Assembly (NCBI GenBank): GCA_025060195.1
Contig: JANXCQ010000006.1
Location: 62,001-126,000 of the forward strand
DNA: 64,000 nt
Reading direction: 5' to 3'
From: Gemmatales bacterium
GTDB lineage: Bacteria; Planctomycetota; Planctomycetia; Gemmatales; HRBIN36
The notes beneath the pieces are model-generated. The model was not told the DNA's origin. It worked only from the letters and a program-made list of their open reading frames with translations, and did no database searches. Position 1 is the stretch's first letter. The number at the start of each line of letters is the position of its first letter. The position numbers were made by a program, and so were the translations under genes. Positions 9,500-17,167 of this stretch are shown here, in pieces.

Positions 9500-9505
9500 C
9501 CTCCT
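9500..9505 (-). promoter_or_regulatory. Shine-Dalgarno AGGAGG deciding the start of the Tat oxidoreductase
   Basis: A perfect AGGAGG lies six bases before ATG 9493. The upstream GTG at 9508 overlaps the motif itself, so it cannot be the start used. Confidence 0.85.
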
Positions 9506-9548
9506 CACATTTAGGCAGTCTGATCAGAGGAAGGGATTTTCCTTAGAC

Positions 9549-10310
9549 TCAAGGTCGCTTCTGAGAGAGCAGCCAGGCGTAAAGCTCTTTTGTGTTGTAA
9601 GCCAGGTCCCAACAATTATGGCCTACACCAGGATATTCGGTGTAGCGGGGGGAGGCCCCCGCAGCTTTTAGCGCTTCGATCATCCGCCGAGATTCCTCCA
9701 CCCGAACCGCTTTATCTCGGTCGCCGTGGAAACACCACACGGGAATGTGCTTAATTCTCTCGGCCCATTGCGGGTCACCGCCTCCGCAAATCGGCACGAT
9801 CGCCGCCCATTTGTCGGGATACTTCGCGGCCAAACTCCACGTACCGTATCCGCCTAACGAGAGTCCCGTCAAGTAAATACGTTTGGGGTCAATATTATAT
9901 TTTTTCTCAACAAATTCTAATATGGCCATTGCTCGCTGTGCGTCGTCGCCCCCCGCCATCCAGTTGCGATTAGCTCGGCAGCGTGGAAATAATACGAAGA
10001 ACGGAAAATCCTTCTCCCCATATCTGCGAATCGCAGGACCGATGCCGACTTCGCTGGGTTTGTACTTGCCGCCCTCCCGTTCGCCCGCACCGTGAAGAAA
10101 CAAAATTAACGGGAACGGCTCCTTTCCCGTATAGCTGTGCGGAATGAACATTTCAAAGGTTACCTTCTCACCATTGGGCGCCGTCCAAACTTCCGTAACA
10201 AAACCACGACGCTCCTGTAGCTCCTGGGCACAAGCCCAGGACGAGCAACACAGCATCGCCACCGCACCCGTTATCCAAGCCATTCTGGTCATAGTGTCTA
10301 TCCTTGCCAT
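9549..10310 (-). CDS. Secreted alpha/beta hydrolase (esterase/dienelactone-hydrolase-like)
   Basis: Protein of 253 residues with an N-terminal signal peptide (WITGAVAMLCCSSWACA). The alpha/beta hydrolase core shows the oxyanion segment FLHGAGEREGG, the nucleophile elbow GLSLGGYG with Ser151, an acid in HGDRDKAV (Asp197 or Asp199) and the catalytic His231 in YPGVGHNCW. This layout matches the 'predicted peptidase' / feruloyl-esterase-like group common in planctomycetes. Two start ATGs (10310 and 10292) both have a purine-rich site upstream; the first has GGAAGG. It lies 55 bases upstream of the Tat oxidoreductase and is probably co-transcribed with it. The ester substrate is not evident. Confidence 0.85.
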   Translation of the reverse strand: MARIDTMTRMAWITGAVAMLCCSSWACAQELQERRGFVTEVWTAPNGEKVTFEMFIPHSYTGKEPFPLILFLHGAGEREGGKYKPSEVGIGPAIRRYGEKDFPFFVLFPRCRANRNWMAGGDDAQRAMAILEFVEKKYNIDPKRIYLTGLSLGGYGTWSLAAKYPDKWAAIVPICGGGDPQWAERIKHIPVWCFHGDRDKAVRVEESRRMIEALKAAGASPRYTEYPGVGHNCWDLAYNTKELYAWLLSQKRP

Positions 10311-10402
10311 ATGCCTTCCATAGTGAATAAACTGCTTATCCTGAGGTGAAGCTCATTTTAGCGAACAGCTTAACCCCAGCCAATATTTGCAAACCTTTGA
10401 CT

Positions 10403-10554
10403 GGCGCTTACAAATCCATCCTTTCAGGAACCTCCCGCAGGTCTGCTAAAAAGGTTTCCTTAACAATTTGTACTAGGGCGCTCACAAATCCATCCTCTTT
10501 AGAAGCTCCCACTAGGCCGCCAACTGATTCGCACTATGCCGAGGTCCCAACTAG
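10403..10554. repeat. Two degenerate direct repeats with 74-bp period in a gene-free gap
   Basis: The 436 bases between 10310 and 10747 hold no convincing gene. A 20-base element GGCGCTTACAAATCCATCCT at 10403-10422 recurs with one change at 10477-10496, exactly 74 bases later. Similarity continues more weakly downstream of both copies, so this looks like a two-copy tandem repeat rather than a short chance match. Confidence 0.6.
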
Positions 10555-10746
10555 TAGAAAGTAGCGGCTCTGCCTAATAACCCGTCGTGCTATTTTTATA
10601 ATCAAAATCTGCCAACTAAGAAATTCTTATTACATTTCGCGAAAAACTTGTCTAATAAGCTTGTTAGTAACATTCTCATATCAATCAACAAAATGGCTTG
10701 CTTCTATCTCAAGTAGTAATCGCAGTCTATCCTCCTCGGAAACAGT

Positions 10747-11160
10747 TCATGATTCTGGCGGTAAGAACGGTTCAGGATCGGGCCAGACAGAGGGTTCGGG
10801 ATTCAGGCGAATTTGTGGATAAGTCTCGGGTTCCTGCGCCGGAGGACGTTCAGACTCTAAATAGGGCTTACAGGTGGCTTCCATTTGCCGCCAAAAATCC
10901 TCGATGTCCAATCCCAGAAAATGCCGGCCATACGCACGCATATAGTTTTGTGCGGATTGGTATAATCGAGCAGCTCCCGAATAATTGCGATTGCATAAGT
11001 GCACCAAACACACCGCAGCTTGGATGAGCCCTTGATAAAACCGCTTGGCTTCGCCTCCCGTGTCTAACCATAAATCCTCCCAGACCTCATGAGCCTCAAA
11101 AAATGCTCCTTCATTGAAGAGTAATATTCCGGCTAAGTATCGCGGATCATAGTTTTCCAT
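10747..11160 (-). CDS. DUF309-domain protein
   Basis: Small soluble protein of 137 residues. The family signature FNEGAFFEAHEVWEDLW is near the N-terminus (about 15-31), followed by FYQGLIQAAVCLVHL and the helical GAARLYQSAQNYM; this all-helical DUF309 fold has no established reaction. The last 35 residues are rich in Pro and Glu and are probably disordered. It is followed downstream by the repeat-bearing gap and preceded by the Rieske oxygenase gene on the same strand, about 160 bases away. No function can be assigned from context. Confidence 0.85.
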   Translation of the reverse strand: MENYDPRYLAGILLFNEGAFFEAHEVWEDLWLDTGGEAKRFYQGLIQAAVCLVHLCNRNYSGAARLYQSAQNYMRAYGRHFLGLDIEDFWRQMEATCKPYLESERPPAQEPETYPQIRLNPEPSVWPDPEPFLPPES

Positions 11161-11321
11161 GGCTAAGTTTCCGATCCAGTCGCATCCTAGTTTGATCCGG
11201 GTAGCTGTGGCATCATGTGTGTCGCCCTTTTTCGCTCCATGAGGTAGCTTGGCCCTAAATCGTCTGAGGCTATTATTTTCTCGTGGATATGGTCAAAGAA
11301 GTCTCACGGCGGTTGATTAGA

Positions 11322-12446
11322 TCACTTCATATCTGAGCGCAGGTCTTGGGCCAGGAGTTGGTGAAAATGGTAAATCCCGGATTCGCGTCGTAGGCTATAG
11401 CGTCCCGTGTCGAAGACTCCGCTAGCTAAGCCCCGCTGTACGTCTTCACATATTTCCATATCTTCTTGTTGCACACGATCAGCCACAGCTATGCTTTCCG
11501 CAATATATTGTTCCGACTGCGGCGTACCCGGTTGCTCCGCAAAATAGAAATCGAAAATCACGCGGCAACGATCTACTCCTAGGGGCAGTACTAAATTGGT
11601 ATCCATATAGCCCTCATAAGCGTTGAGCATAAAGTTGGGATAGAGCCACCAATAAGCGGCCAATTGACCTTTACGCACCCCAGCAGCGCTCGCGTCTTCT
11701 CGCTGTGGATCCGGAGCCCGCATGGGACTGGCTTGCACGCTGCAATAGCGGAATGTCTCCGTCGTATAGTGCTTATAGTCGAGCACTGCTGCTAACGATC
11801 GGTGCAACGTCAGCACGTGATAGCCGCCATCGAGATAATTGTCCACAAACACCTTCCAATTGCAATGCAGGTCATAGATCCGTCGGGCCACGAAGTGAAG
11901 TTTCTCGATGGTGAAAATCCGTAATCGGTCTGGCATAGGGGCCAGGTACTCTTCCAAGGAGCAGCTTGGTTGACCAAGGTGTACGAAAATCAGCGGAGGC
12001 CATTCCGCGACTTGAACGGGGATGAGACCGTTTTCCTCCCGGCAAAATCCCTCGACACCGTCAAACTCGGGCACACCCCGTAAATTTCCCGCCAAATCAT
12101 AAGTCCAGCCGTGATAGCGGCAGCGGAAGCGATCCGCAGTGCCTTGCTCAGCCACGGCGACGCGGGCGGCGCGATGGCGGCAGACATTGTAAAAGCCGCG
12201 TAAAACTCCATCCTCTCCTCGCACCACGACGAGAGGCCAGCCTGCTAGGTCCAGGGTAAAAAACTGCCCGGGTTGCGCCACCTGATCAGAGCGGCCAGCC
12301 ACGAGCCAGTGGCGTGTAAAAACAGCGCGGCGCTCCCATTCGGCCAACTCCGCATCTGTGTACCAACTGGCCGGGATAGTATGGGCCTGACTTAGGGGTA
12401 AGTCGGCACGAAAACGCTGCAGCAAGTGATAGAGCTTGGGAGTCAT
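11322..12446 (-). CDS. Rieske non-heme iron oxygenase, alpha subunit type
   Basis: Protein of 374 residues. The Rieske [2Fe-2S] ligands are C89-x-H91 and C109-x2-H112. The mononuclear iron site is H210-x4-H215 in DNYLDGGYHVLTLH, with the third carboxylate probably in the later DMEICEDV segment. Family members use electrons from a reductase to hydroxylate or demethylate small organic molecules (aromatic acids, choline, carnitine, betaines). This single polypeptide resembles the homotrimeric alpha-only group. No ferredoxin or reductase gene lies in the window, so its electron donor must be elsewhere. It sits at the downstream end of the radical SAM/lipoyl-carrier operon, 171 bases after the double DGC gene, and may belong functionally with it. 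The substrate is unknown. Confidence 0.88.
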   Translation of the reverse strand: MTPKLYHLLQRFRADLPLSQAHTIPASWYTDAELAEWERRAVFTRHWLVAGRSDQVAQPGQFFTLDLAGWPLVVVRGEDGVLRGFYNVCRHRAARVAVAEQGTADRFRCRYHGWTYDLAGNLRGVPEFDGVEGFCREENGLIPVQVAEWPPLIFVHLGQPSCSLEEYLAPMPDRLRIFTIEKLHFVARRIYDLHCNWKVFVDNYLDGGYHVLTLHRSLAAVLDYKHYTTETFRYCSVQASPMRAPDPQREDASAAGVRKGQLAAYWWLYPNFMLNAYEGYMDTNLVLPLGVDRCRVIFDFYFAEQPGTPQSEQYIAESIAVADRVQQEDMEICEDVQRGLASGVFDTGRYSLRRESGIYHFHQLLAQDLRSDMK

Positions 12447-12617
12447 GGCCGATCTCTCCTCGACCTGTCTCAGCGAGTCGTCCTCAGCATTTGACTATGC
12501 AACCTGCCTCCGCGCTAAGATATTCCACAAACATCCTATGAGAACCCGTAAACGCGACCCTAGATAAGAAGTCAAGCTGTAGGCATACAACCACGTGCCT
12601 CGGCAGTTAGGTTCTAA

Positions 12618-13727
12618 CTATGTGGCCGCAGGTTCATGGACTGCTCGCGGCACGTCGTAGCCCCGCGACGTGGCTTGGTATCCGAAGAACCTTTCGATGC
12701 CTACCGGATCGTTGACCATACCATGCGTACAGTGCGCTCGCGGTTGCCAACGCGTTTGCTGCAACAACTCTTGCAGTTCAGGCAACAGTTGTTCGGCCCA
12801 ACGTCGCGCTAGCTCTGACTCCTGCGGGGTCAGATCCGGCTCTAACACGCGGGTTTCACATGGATACTCGGGAAAGGCCTCGTACAGGTTCACGCTGCGC
12901 ACCGCAGGAATACCGAACAGTTCAGCTATCTTGGTTGCGCAATTTTGCGGACAACCGTTTAGGGCTACCGTCGGAAAGTCCCGGTAATAATGCACGTCTT
13001 CCGGGACGCCCGCGGCTAGGGCCGAGACACACAGCGGCTGCGATTGGCCCAGGAGCTTGTCCTCATCTTCGCAAAGGTGGTACGCCGTCCGCTGGGCAAT
13101 CCGCGCGCCACTTCGCTTGATCCCCTGACACGGTAGTAAGGTTAGTCCCTGCGCAGGGGGCGGCTCACCATTCGATTGGAGATTATCAGTAATTGGCTGA
13201 GCCGGGGGACTGAGCGAGTGTACTTGGCTTACGCCTTGATTCGGTGAGGGAGCCTCCGCTGGGGTCCGACCCGATGAGGAGCACGAACAAGCACACGGAC
13301 AACCTGTCCCAGCTTCCGGCTGGGCCGGAGAATCGCCCCAGGGTTCGTCCGCGAGCGCTAAAGCAATGCGCTCTGCCACCGCCTGAGCCAGTTGTTTCCC
13401 GGAAGCCTCCAGTTCTTTACGTGTGCGACCTGGGGTAAGGCGTTTTTCCCGAATGATGCGTGATACTTCAATCTTGGCTGCGGGCTTTGCTCCGACGAGC
13501 CGAAGCACGTGGCTGGCACAGCGTAACACACAGCCTTCGATGACCACTACAGGATGCTCGAATACTAGCCGCCTCTCGGCTGTGTCCCCTGCTAGCAGTG
13601 CGGGGAGGGACAGAATCTCCGTGTCCTCTGGGCAAGCGGCATGGGCCAGATACGCCGCCCGGCGGGTCACATTGGCCACCACTTTACCCACACCCATGCA
13701 AGGGGCGAGCACCACCTTATCGCTCAT
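12618..13727 (-). CDS. Tandem DGC-domain (putative zinc-binding) protein with Cys-rich linker
   Basis: Protein of 369 residues made of two copies of the DGC domain. Copy 1 covers about 1-125: Cys10 in APCMGVGK, and EGC at 64-66 followed by Cys70. Copy 2 covers about 195-320: Cys200 in LPCQGIKR, and NGC at 257-259 followed by Cys263. The family's name-giving Asp-Gly-Cys is Glu-Gly-Cys in one copy and Asn-Gly-Cys in the other, with the second Cys four residues on kept in both. The linker contains alternating cysteines C143, C145, C147 and C149, which could bind a metal. DGC proteins are thought to bind zinc but have no proven reaction. Its ATG overlaps the stop of the lipoyl-carrier gene (ATGA), showing translational coupling. 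Confidence 0.75.
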   Translation of the reverse strand: MSDKVVLAPCMGVGKVVANVTRRAAYLAHAACPEDTEILSLPALLAGDTAERRLVFEHPVVVIEGCVLRCASHVLRLVGAKPAAKIEVSRIIREKRLTPGRTRKELEASGKQLAQAVAERIALALADEPWGDSPAQPEAGTGCPCACSCSSSGRTPAEAPSPNQGVSQVHSLSPPAQPITDNLQSNGEPPPAQGLTLLPCQGIKRSGARIAQRTAYHLCEDEDKLLGQSQPLCVSALAAGVPEDVHYYRDFPTVALNGCPQNCATKIAELFGIPAVRSVNLYEAFPEYPCETRVLEPDLTPQESELARRWAEQLLPELQELLQQTRWQPRAHCTHGMVNDPVGIERFFGYQATSRGYDVPRAVHEPAAT

Positions 13728-14218
13728 CGGTTGATGTCTCCTTTCAAAGTCCGCTGAGTTTCTTCCCAGGTGGCCTCGAGGAAGGCTTTATATTGCTCGG
13801 CGTCCCAACTTTCACCCCTCACCTCACTCATAGCGAAAAGCCAGCCCGCCCCGTAACCGTCGAGATTGATTGGCGACGGGTCTTGCAGCAACGCCTGGTT
13901 GATTTCCACAAGCCGTCCGGCTAATGGGGCAAACAAATCCGCCGTCGCCTTCGAGGTTTCGATATGCCCAATGTGTTGCCAAGAATCCACCCAATCCCCC
14001 TCGCGAATATACCAGTCGAGAAAGTAAACATCCTGCATCAAGCGCACCGCGAAGCTGGTAAAACCAAAACGCCAACGTTCGCCCTGGGCTTGACACCACA
14101 TATGGTTGCGACAATACCGACGGTCGCGCGGCAGCACCGCCGCATATTTTCCCATCCAGAAGATTAATTCGCTTTCCCCCGACAAAGCGTCGTCCGATGA
14201 ATCGTTGCGTTTAGACAT
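13724..14218 (-). CDS. GcvH-like lipoyl carrier protein
   Basis: Protein of 164 residues with the glycine-cleavage H-protein fold. The N-terminal NHMWCQAQGERWRFGFT matches the 'HeWv...vGiT' strand pair, and IGHIETSKATADLFAPLAG carries the lipoylation lysine (Lys90), as in the family's ESVKA motif. PINLDGYGAGWLFAM matches the usual C-terminal signature. There are no gcvT, gcvP or gcvL genes nearby. Instead it overlaps the radical SAM gene upstream by 8 bases and the double DGC gene downstream by 4 bases. It is therefore probably a dedicated lipoyl carrier for another process, as is known for LbpA in sulfur oxidation. That parallel is inference only. Confidence 0.82.
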   Translation of the reverse strand: MSKRNDSSDDALSGESELIFWMGKYAAVLPRDRRYCRNHMWCQAQGERWRFGFTSFAVRLMQDVYFLDWYIREGDWVDSWQHIGHIETSKATADLFAPLAGRLVEINQALLQDPSPINLDGYGAGWLFAMSEVRGESWDAEQYKAFLEATWEETQRTLKGDINR

Positions 14219-15566
14219 ATCGGTGTGTACGATGCTGAGGCAAGAAAAATATGGGTAATAGTCTGTCTACTTGCAATAAGCCTGCGCGGGTGAGTACCAG
14301 TTGTTTGTCATCGAATTGCGCAAAACCTTGCTCGCTCAGCCAGTGAAGCTCCTCGCCAAAACGCAGGTTTAGCCGCTCACCGTATTTGTCCAAAAAATAA
14401 CCAAATTCAACTCGACCAGTTTTCAGTTGCAGGATGAACTCCCGCAAGCATAATTCCAAAGGCGCGCAAACATAGGCACGATACAAAGGCAAGCGACCTT
14501 CTCGTAAAGGTTGTAAATAAGTGTCCCACTCCGTGAAGTTTTGAACATGAACGCCTTGAATGTGTCCAAAAGACGCGACCCCTGTACCTAATAAATCTGC
14601 TCCGTGCCAGAGCGCATCACGATAATGAAATTGAACACGCTTCTTGTCACGGACGAGCGTGTAGCCACTGGAAACCTCATAGCCCGCAGCAATCAGTTGA
14701 TCGAAAGCGTAGTCCACCCAAGCACGCTTCGTGGGCCAATCGGCCAGAGGCAACGGTAAAGACTCTCCATTGCGAACGGTCTTCGCATACTCCGTGTTAT
14801 AAGGCAATTCCATCTGATAAATCGTGACACTATCCGGATTGAGAGCTATAGTCTGTCGAATGCATTCGCGCCAATTCTCCCATGTCTCTCCCACCATTCC
14901 AGCAATCAGGTCAATATTCACCTGGGGAAAGGCTAACTCTTGAATCCACTGGTATGCACGAAATATTTCCGCAGAGCGATGAGCCCGGCCATTTTCCTCT
15001 AATATCGTGTCATTGAAATTCTCAACCCCTAAACTTAGTCGCGTGATGCCCAGTTCACGCAATACTTCCAGTTTTTGCCGCTGCAAGGTGCCCGGCTCAC
15101 ATTCAAAAGTCACCTCCTTTACCTGCTCCCAAGGCATGAATCGTTTCAATGCCCCCAGGAAATCCCGTAATTGCCGAGCACTAAGATAAGAAGGCGTCCC
15201 CCCTCCGAAATAAACAAAATCTAAGCTCCTGTCTCGAATTGCAGCTTGAGAGCTATATATGCTCACTTCCACTAAGACACGCTGTAAGTATTCCTCAATA
15301 TCGCGAGCATTTTTGTCGGTATAGACGCGGAAATAACAAAATTTGCACCGTTTACGGCAGAAGGGAATGTGAACATATAGTCCTAAAGGAGATGCATGTT
15401 GAGGACTGCGGGAAAGAACCGCATGCACTGCCTCGACGCATTGCGGAGTCCAAAAGGAAAACGGAGGATAGTTCGCAATGAAATAGTTCCCGAGACCAGT
15501 TTTCTCCTGGTCACCAGCCAAGCTAATTTTTTTGCTAACCGCCGCGGTAGAGCTATCCCGGAGCAT
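14211..15566 (-). CDS. HemW-like radical SAM protein
   Basis: Protein of 451 residues. The [4Fe-4S]-SAM ligands are C70-x3-C74-x2-C77 in IPFCRKRCKFCYF, followed by VYFGGGTPSYL, ECEPGTL and RLSLGVENFND, which place it with the coproporphyrinogen-oxidase-like (HemW/HemN-type) radical SAM group. HemW proteins bind or insert heme rather than oxidise coproporphyrinogen, and many relatives have other jobs. A long N-terminal extension of about 60 residues precedes the core. It starts 2 bases after the PQQ-propeller stop and overlaps the lipoyl-carrier gene by 8 bases, so it belongs to a four-gene operon. Radical chemistry on, or partnered with, the lipoyl carrier is a hypothesis. Confidence 0.82.
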   Translation of the reverse strand: MLRDSSTAAVSKKISLAGDQEKTGLGNYFIANYPPFSFWTPQCVEAVHAVLSRSPQHASPLGLYVHIPFCRKRCKFCYFRVYTDKNARDIEEYLQRVLVEVSIYSSQAAIRDRSLDFVYFGGGTPSYLSARQLRDFLGALKRFMPWEQVKEVTFECEPGTLQRQKLEVLRELGITRLSLGVENFNDTILEENGRAHRSAEIFRAYQWIQELAFPQVNIDLIAGMVGETWENWRECIRQTIALNPDSVTIYQMELPYNTEYAKTVRNGESLPLPLADWPTKRAWVDYAFDQLIAAGYEVSSGYTLVRDKKRVQFHYRDALWHGADLLGTGVASFGHIQGVHVQNFTEWDTYLQPLREGRLPLYRAYVCAPLELCLREFILQLKTGRVEFGYFLDKYGERLNLRFGEELHWLSEQGFAQFDDKQLVLTRAGLLQVDRLLPIFFLPQHRTHRYV

Positions 15567-15568
15567 GA

Positions 15569-16681
15569 TTATTTTCCAAAGCAGAAGATCAAGCCGTCGT
15601 GATTACCGATGACGAGATGACCGCGGGCGATGGCTGGCGAGGCAGTAATGGCGGCTCCCGAGGGTACAGACCAAATCTGCTCCCCCGTGGCCAGGGCCAG
15701 CGCATAAAGGTGACCATCACCCGAACCTACATAAACGTATTTGCCCGCAAGGACGGGAGAGCTATCCACTTTGCCGCGCGTGGCAGTACGCCAACGAAGT
15801 TTACCGGTAGGGGCCTCTAAGCCGTACACTGCCCGGTCGCGACAACCGACGACCACTAAATTATCATGCACTGCAGGCGAAGCATAAAAGGGGAACGCAC
15901 GTTCCGGTTCAAATTGCCAGAGGATTTTCCCAGCCTTCCAATCGATGGCTAAGAAGGTCTTATCCATGTTGCCGACATATAGTCTATTGCCTACGATGGC
16001 CGGCGAGCCACCCACTTGGCCCCCTAATTCTAATTTGCGAATTTCTTTACCCGTCGCTAAATCTACAACGTGCAGTTGGGAATCACAGCCTCCTAGGATT
16101 GCTTTTCCCTCGGCGATGGCTGCGGTGGCATTGACTGGCCCTTCAGTCTGAACTTTCCAGACTAACTTCCCGGACTTGGCCTGTAAGCAATACAGATGCT
16201 CGTCATATGAGCCGATCACTATGCGATCTTTCCAAAACGACGCCCCGGCCACGATCTCCCCTTCGGTCTCAAACTTCCAGACATTCTTTCCCGTTTGCGC
16301 ATTCACCGCATGAAGAGTCCCTCGATTATCGCCGACATAAACGACGCCATCTTGATAAGCGGGCGGTGCCTTAATCGGCGCGCTGGCCGCGTATTTCCAT
16401 CTTTCCTTTCCGTCAGCTAGGTTGAGAGCATATAAGTGTCCGTCCATGCAACTGACGAAAACAGTATCATGCACAATAATGGCCGCGGCCTCTATACTGT
16501 CGCCGAGTTTCACCCGCCAGAGTTCTTTCAAAGGTGGTGCCAATTCCTCGGGTGCCACGCCCGTTTGCTCAGGATTACCCCGCCAAGTAATCCAGTCAGC
16601 AGAGGCTATTTCCCACGCAAGTCCCAGACTTAGAATTATAGCTAAGCATAGTCTTTTATTCCGAGTCTGCATCTTAGTCAT
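15569..16681 (-). CDS. Exported PQQ-like beta-propeller repeat protein
   Basis: Protein of 370 residues. A signal peptide (RLCLAIILSLGLAWEIASA) is followed by WITWRGNPEQTG and about seven blades of the form 'LYALNLADGKERWKY', typical of BamB/PQQ-like propellers (recurring YVG, G-x-hydrophobic-Y-ALxxxTGxxxW). It is probably periplasmic and acts as a binding scaffold or an electron-transfer enzyme; a bound cofactor cannot be inferred. The open frame runs to 16786 but would overlap the plus-strand GcvH-like gene. ATG 16681 has GAGG five bases upstream and begins the signal peptide. It heads the operon with the radical SAM, lipoyl-carrier and double DGC genes. Confidence 0.88.
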   Translation of the reverse strand: MTKMQTRNKRLCLAIILSLGLAWEIASADWITWRGNPEQTGVAPEELAPPLKELWRVKLGDSIEAAAIIVHDTVFVSCMDGHLYALNLADGKERWKYAASAPIKAPPAYQDGVVYVGDNRGTLHAVNAQTGKNVWKFETEGEIVAGASFWKDRIVIGSYDEHLYCLQAKSGKLVWKVQTEGPVNATAAIAEGKAILGGCDSQLHVVDLATGKEIRKLELGGQVGGSPAIVGNRLYVGNMDKTFLAIDWKAGKILWQFEPERAFPFYASPAVHDNLVVVGCRDRAVYGLEAPTGKLRWRTATRGKVDSSPVLAGKYVYVGSGDGHLYALALATGEQIWSVPSGAAITASPAIARGHLVIGNHDGLIFCFGK

Positions 16682-16711
16682 CCTGACCTCGTGGCCATAG
16701 AAAACTGAATC

Positions 16712-17161
16712 ATGGATTCGATGGAATATCTCCAAGCACCGGGCGGTATTCGGATTGCGGCAGATCGATGGTACCACCGTCATCACTATTGGATTCTATC
16801 TGATACAGCAGGAACTGGACACTATAAATTAGGGCTGACGGCTTATGTCTGCCGGCCTGGAATCGAAGTCTATTTTGTCGAACAATTACCACAACCAGGT
16901 ACCATTATCGTTGAGGGCGGATTACTCGGCGTCGTAGAGACCGAAAAAGCCGTGGTTTCTATTTATAGTCCCGTATTATGCCGTGTCGAAGCAGTCAATC
17001 GAACGGTGTTGGAAGATCCGAATTGCCTTAGTTTTGACAATTACCGCGTTTGGCTAATCGAATTTAGTACCACGGAATTACCGCCATTACTCAGTGCGAT
17101 AGAGTATTGCCAATATTTGCAAGAATTACCCCCACCTCAGTGCATATGGTCGAGGGCCTGA
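16712..17161 (+). CDS. Second GcvH-like lipoyl carrier protein
   Basis: Protein of 149 residues, the only plus-strand gene between 7.9 and 34.8 kb. LGLTAYVCRPGIEVYFVEQLP matches the H-protein core. VVETEKAVVSIYSPVLCRV carries the lipoylation lysine (Lys79), and NCLSFDNYRVWLIEFS resembles the C-terminal signature. It diverges from the PQQ/radical SAM operon, with only about 30 bases between the two starts for both promoters, and converges on the iron alcohol dehydrogenase with 6 bases between stops. No clear Shine-Dalgarno is visible; ATG 16721 is an alternative start. It is clearly different in sequence from the other H-like protein nearby, so this is an old pair rather than a recent duplication. 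Confidence 0.75.
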   Translation: MDSMEYLQAPGGIRIAADRWYHRHHYWILSDTAGTGHYKLGLTAYVCRPGIEVYFVEQLPQPGTIIVEGGLLGVVETEKAVVSIYSPVLCRVEAVNRTVLEDPNCLSFDNYRVWLIEFSTTELPPLLSAIEYCQYLQELPPPQCIWSRA

Positions 17162-17167
17162 CCAAGT

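Noticed and set aside
13724-14218. Canonical glycine cleavage H protein (gcvH)
   Set aside because: No gcvT, gcvP or lpd nearby and the tight operon is with radical SAM and DGC genes, so the symbol was not given.
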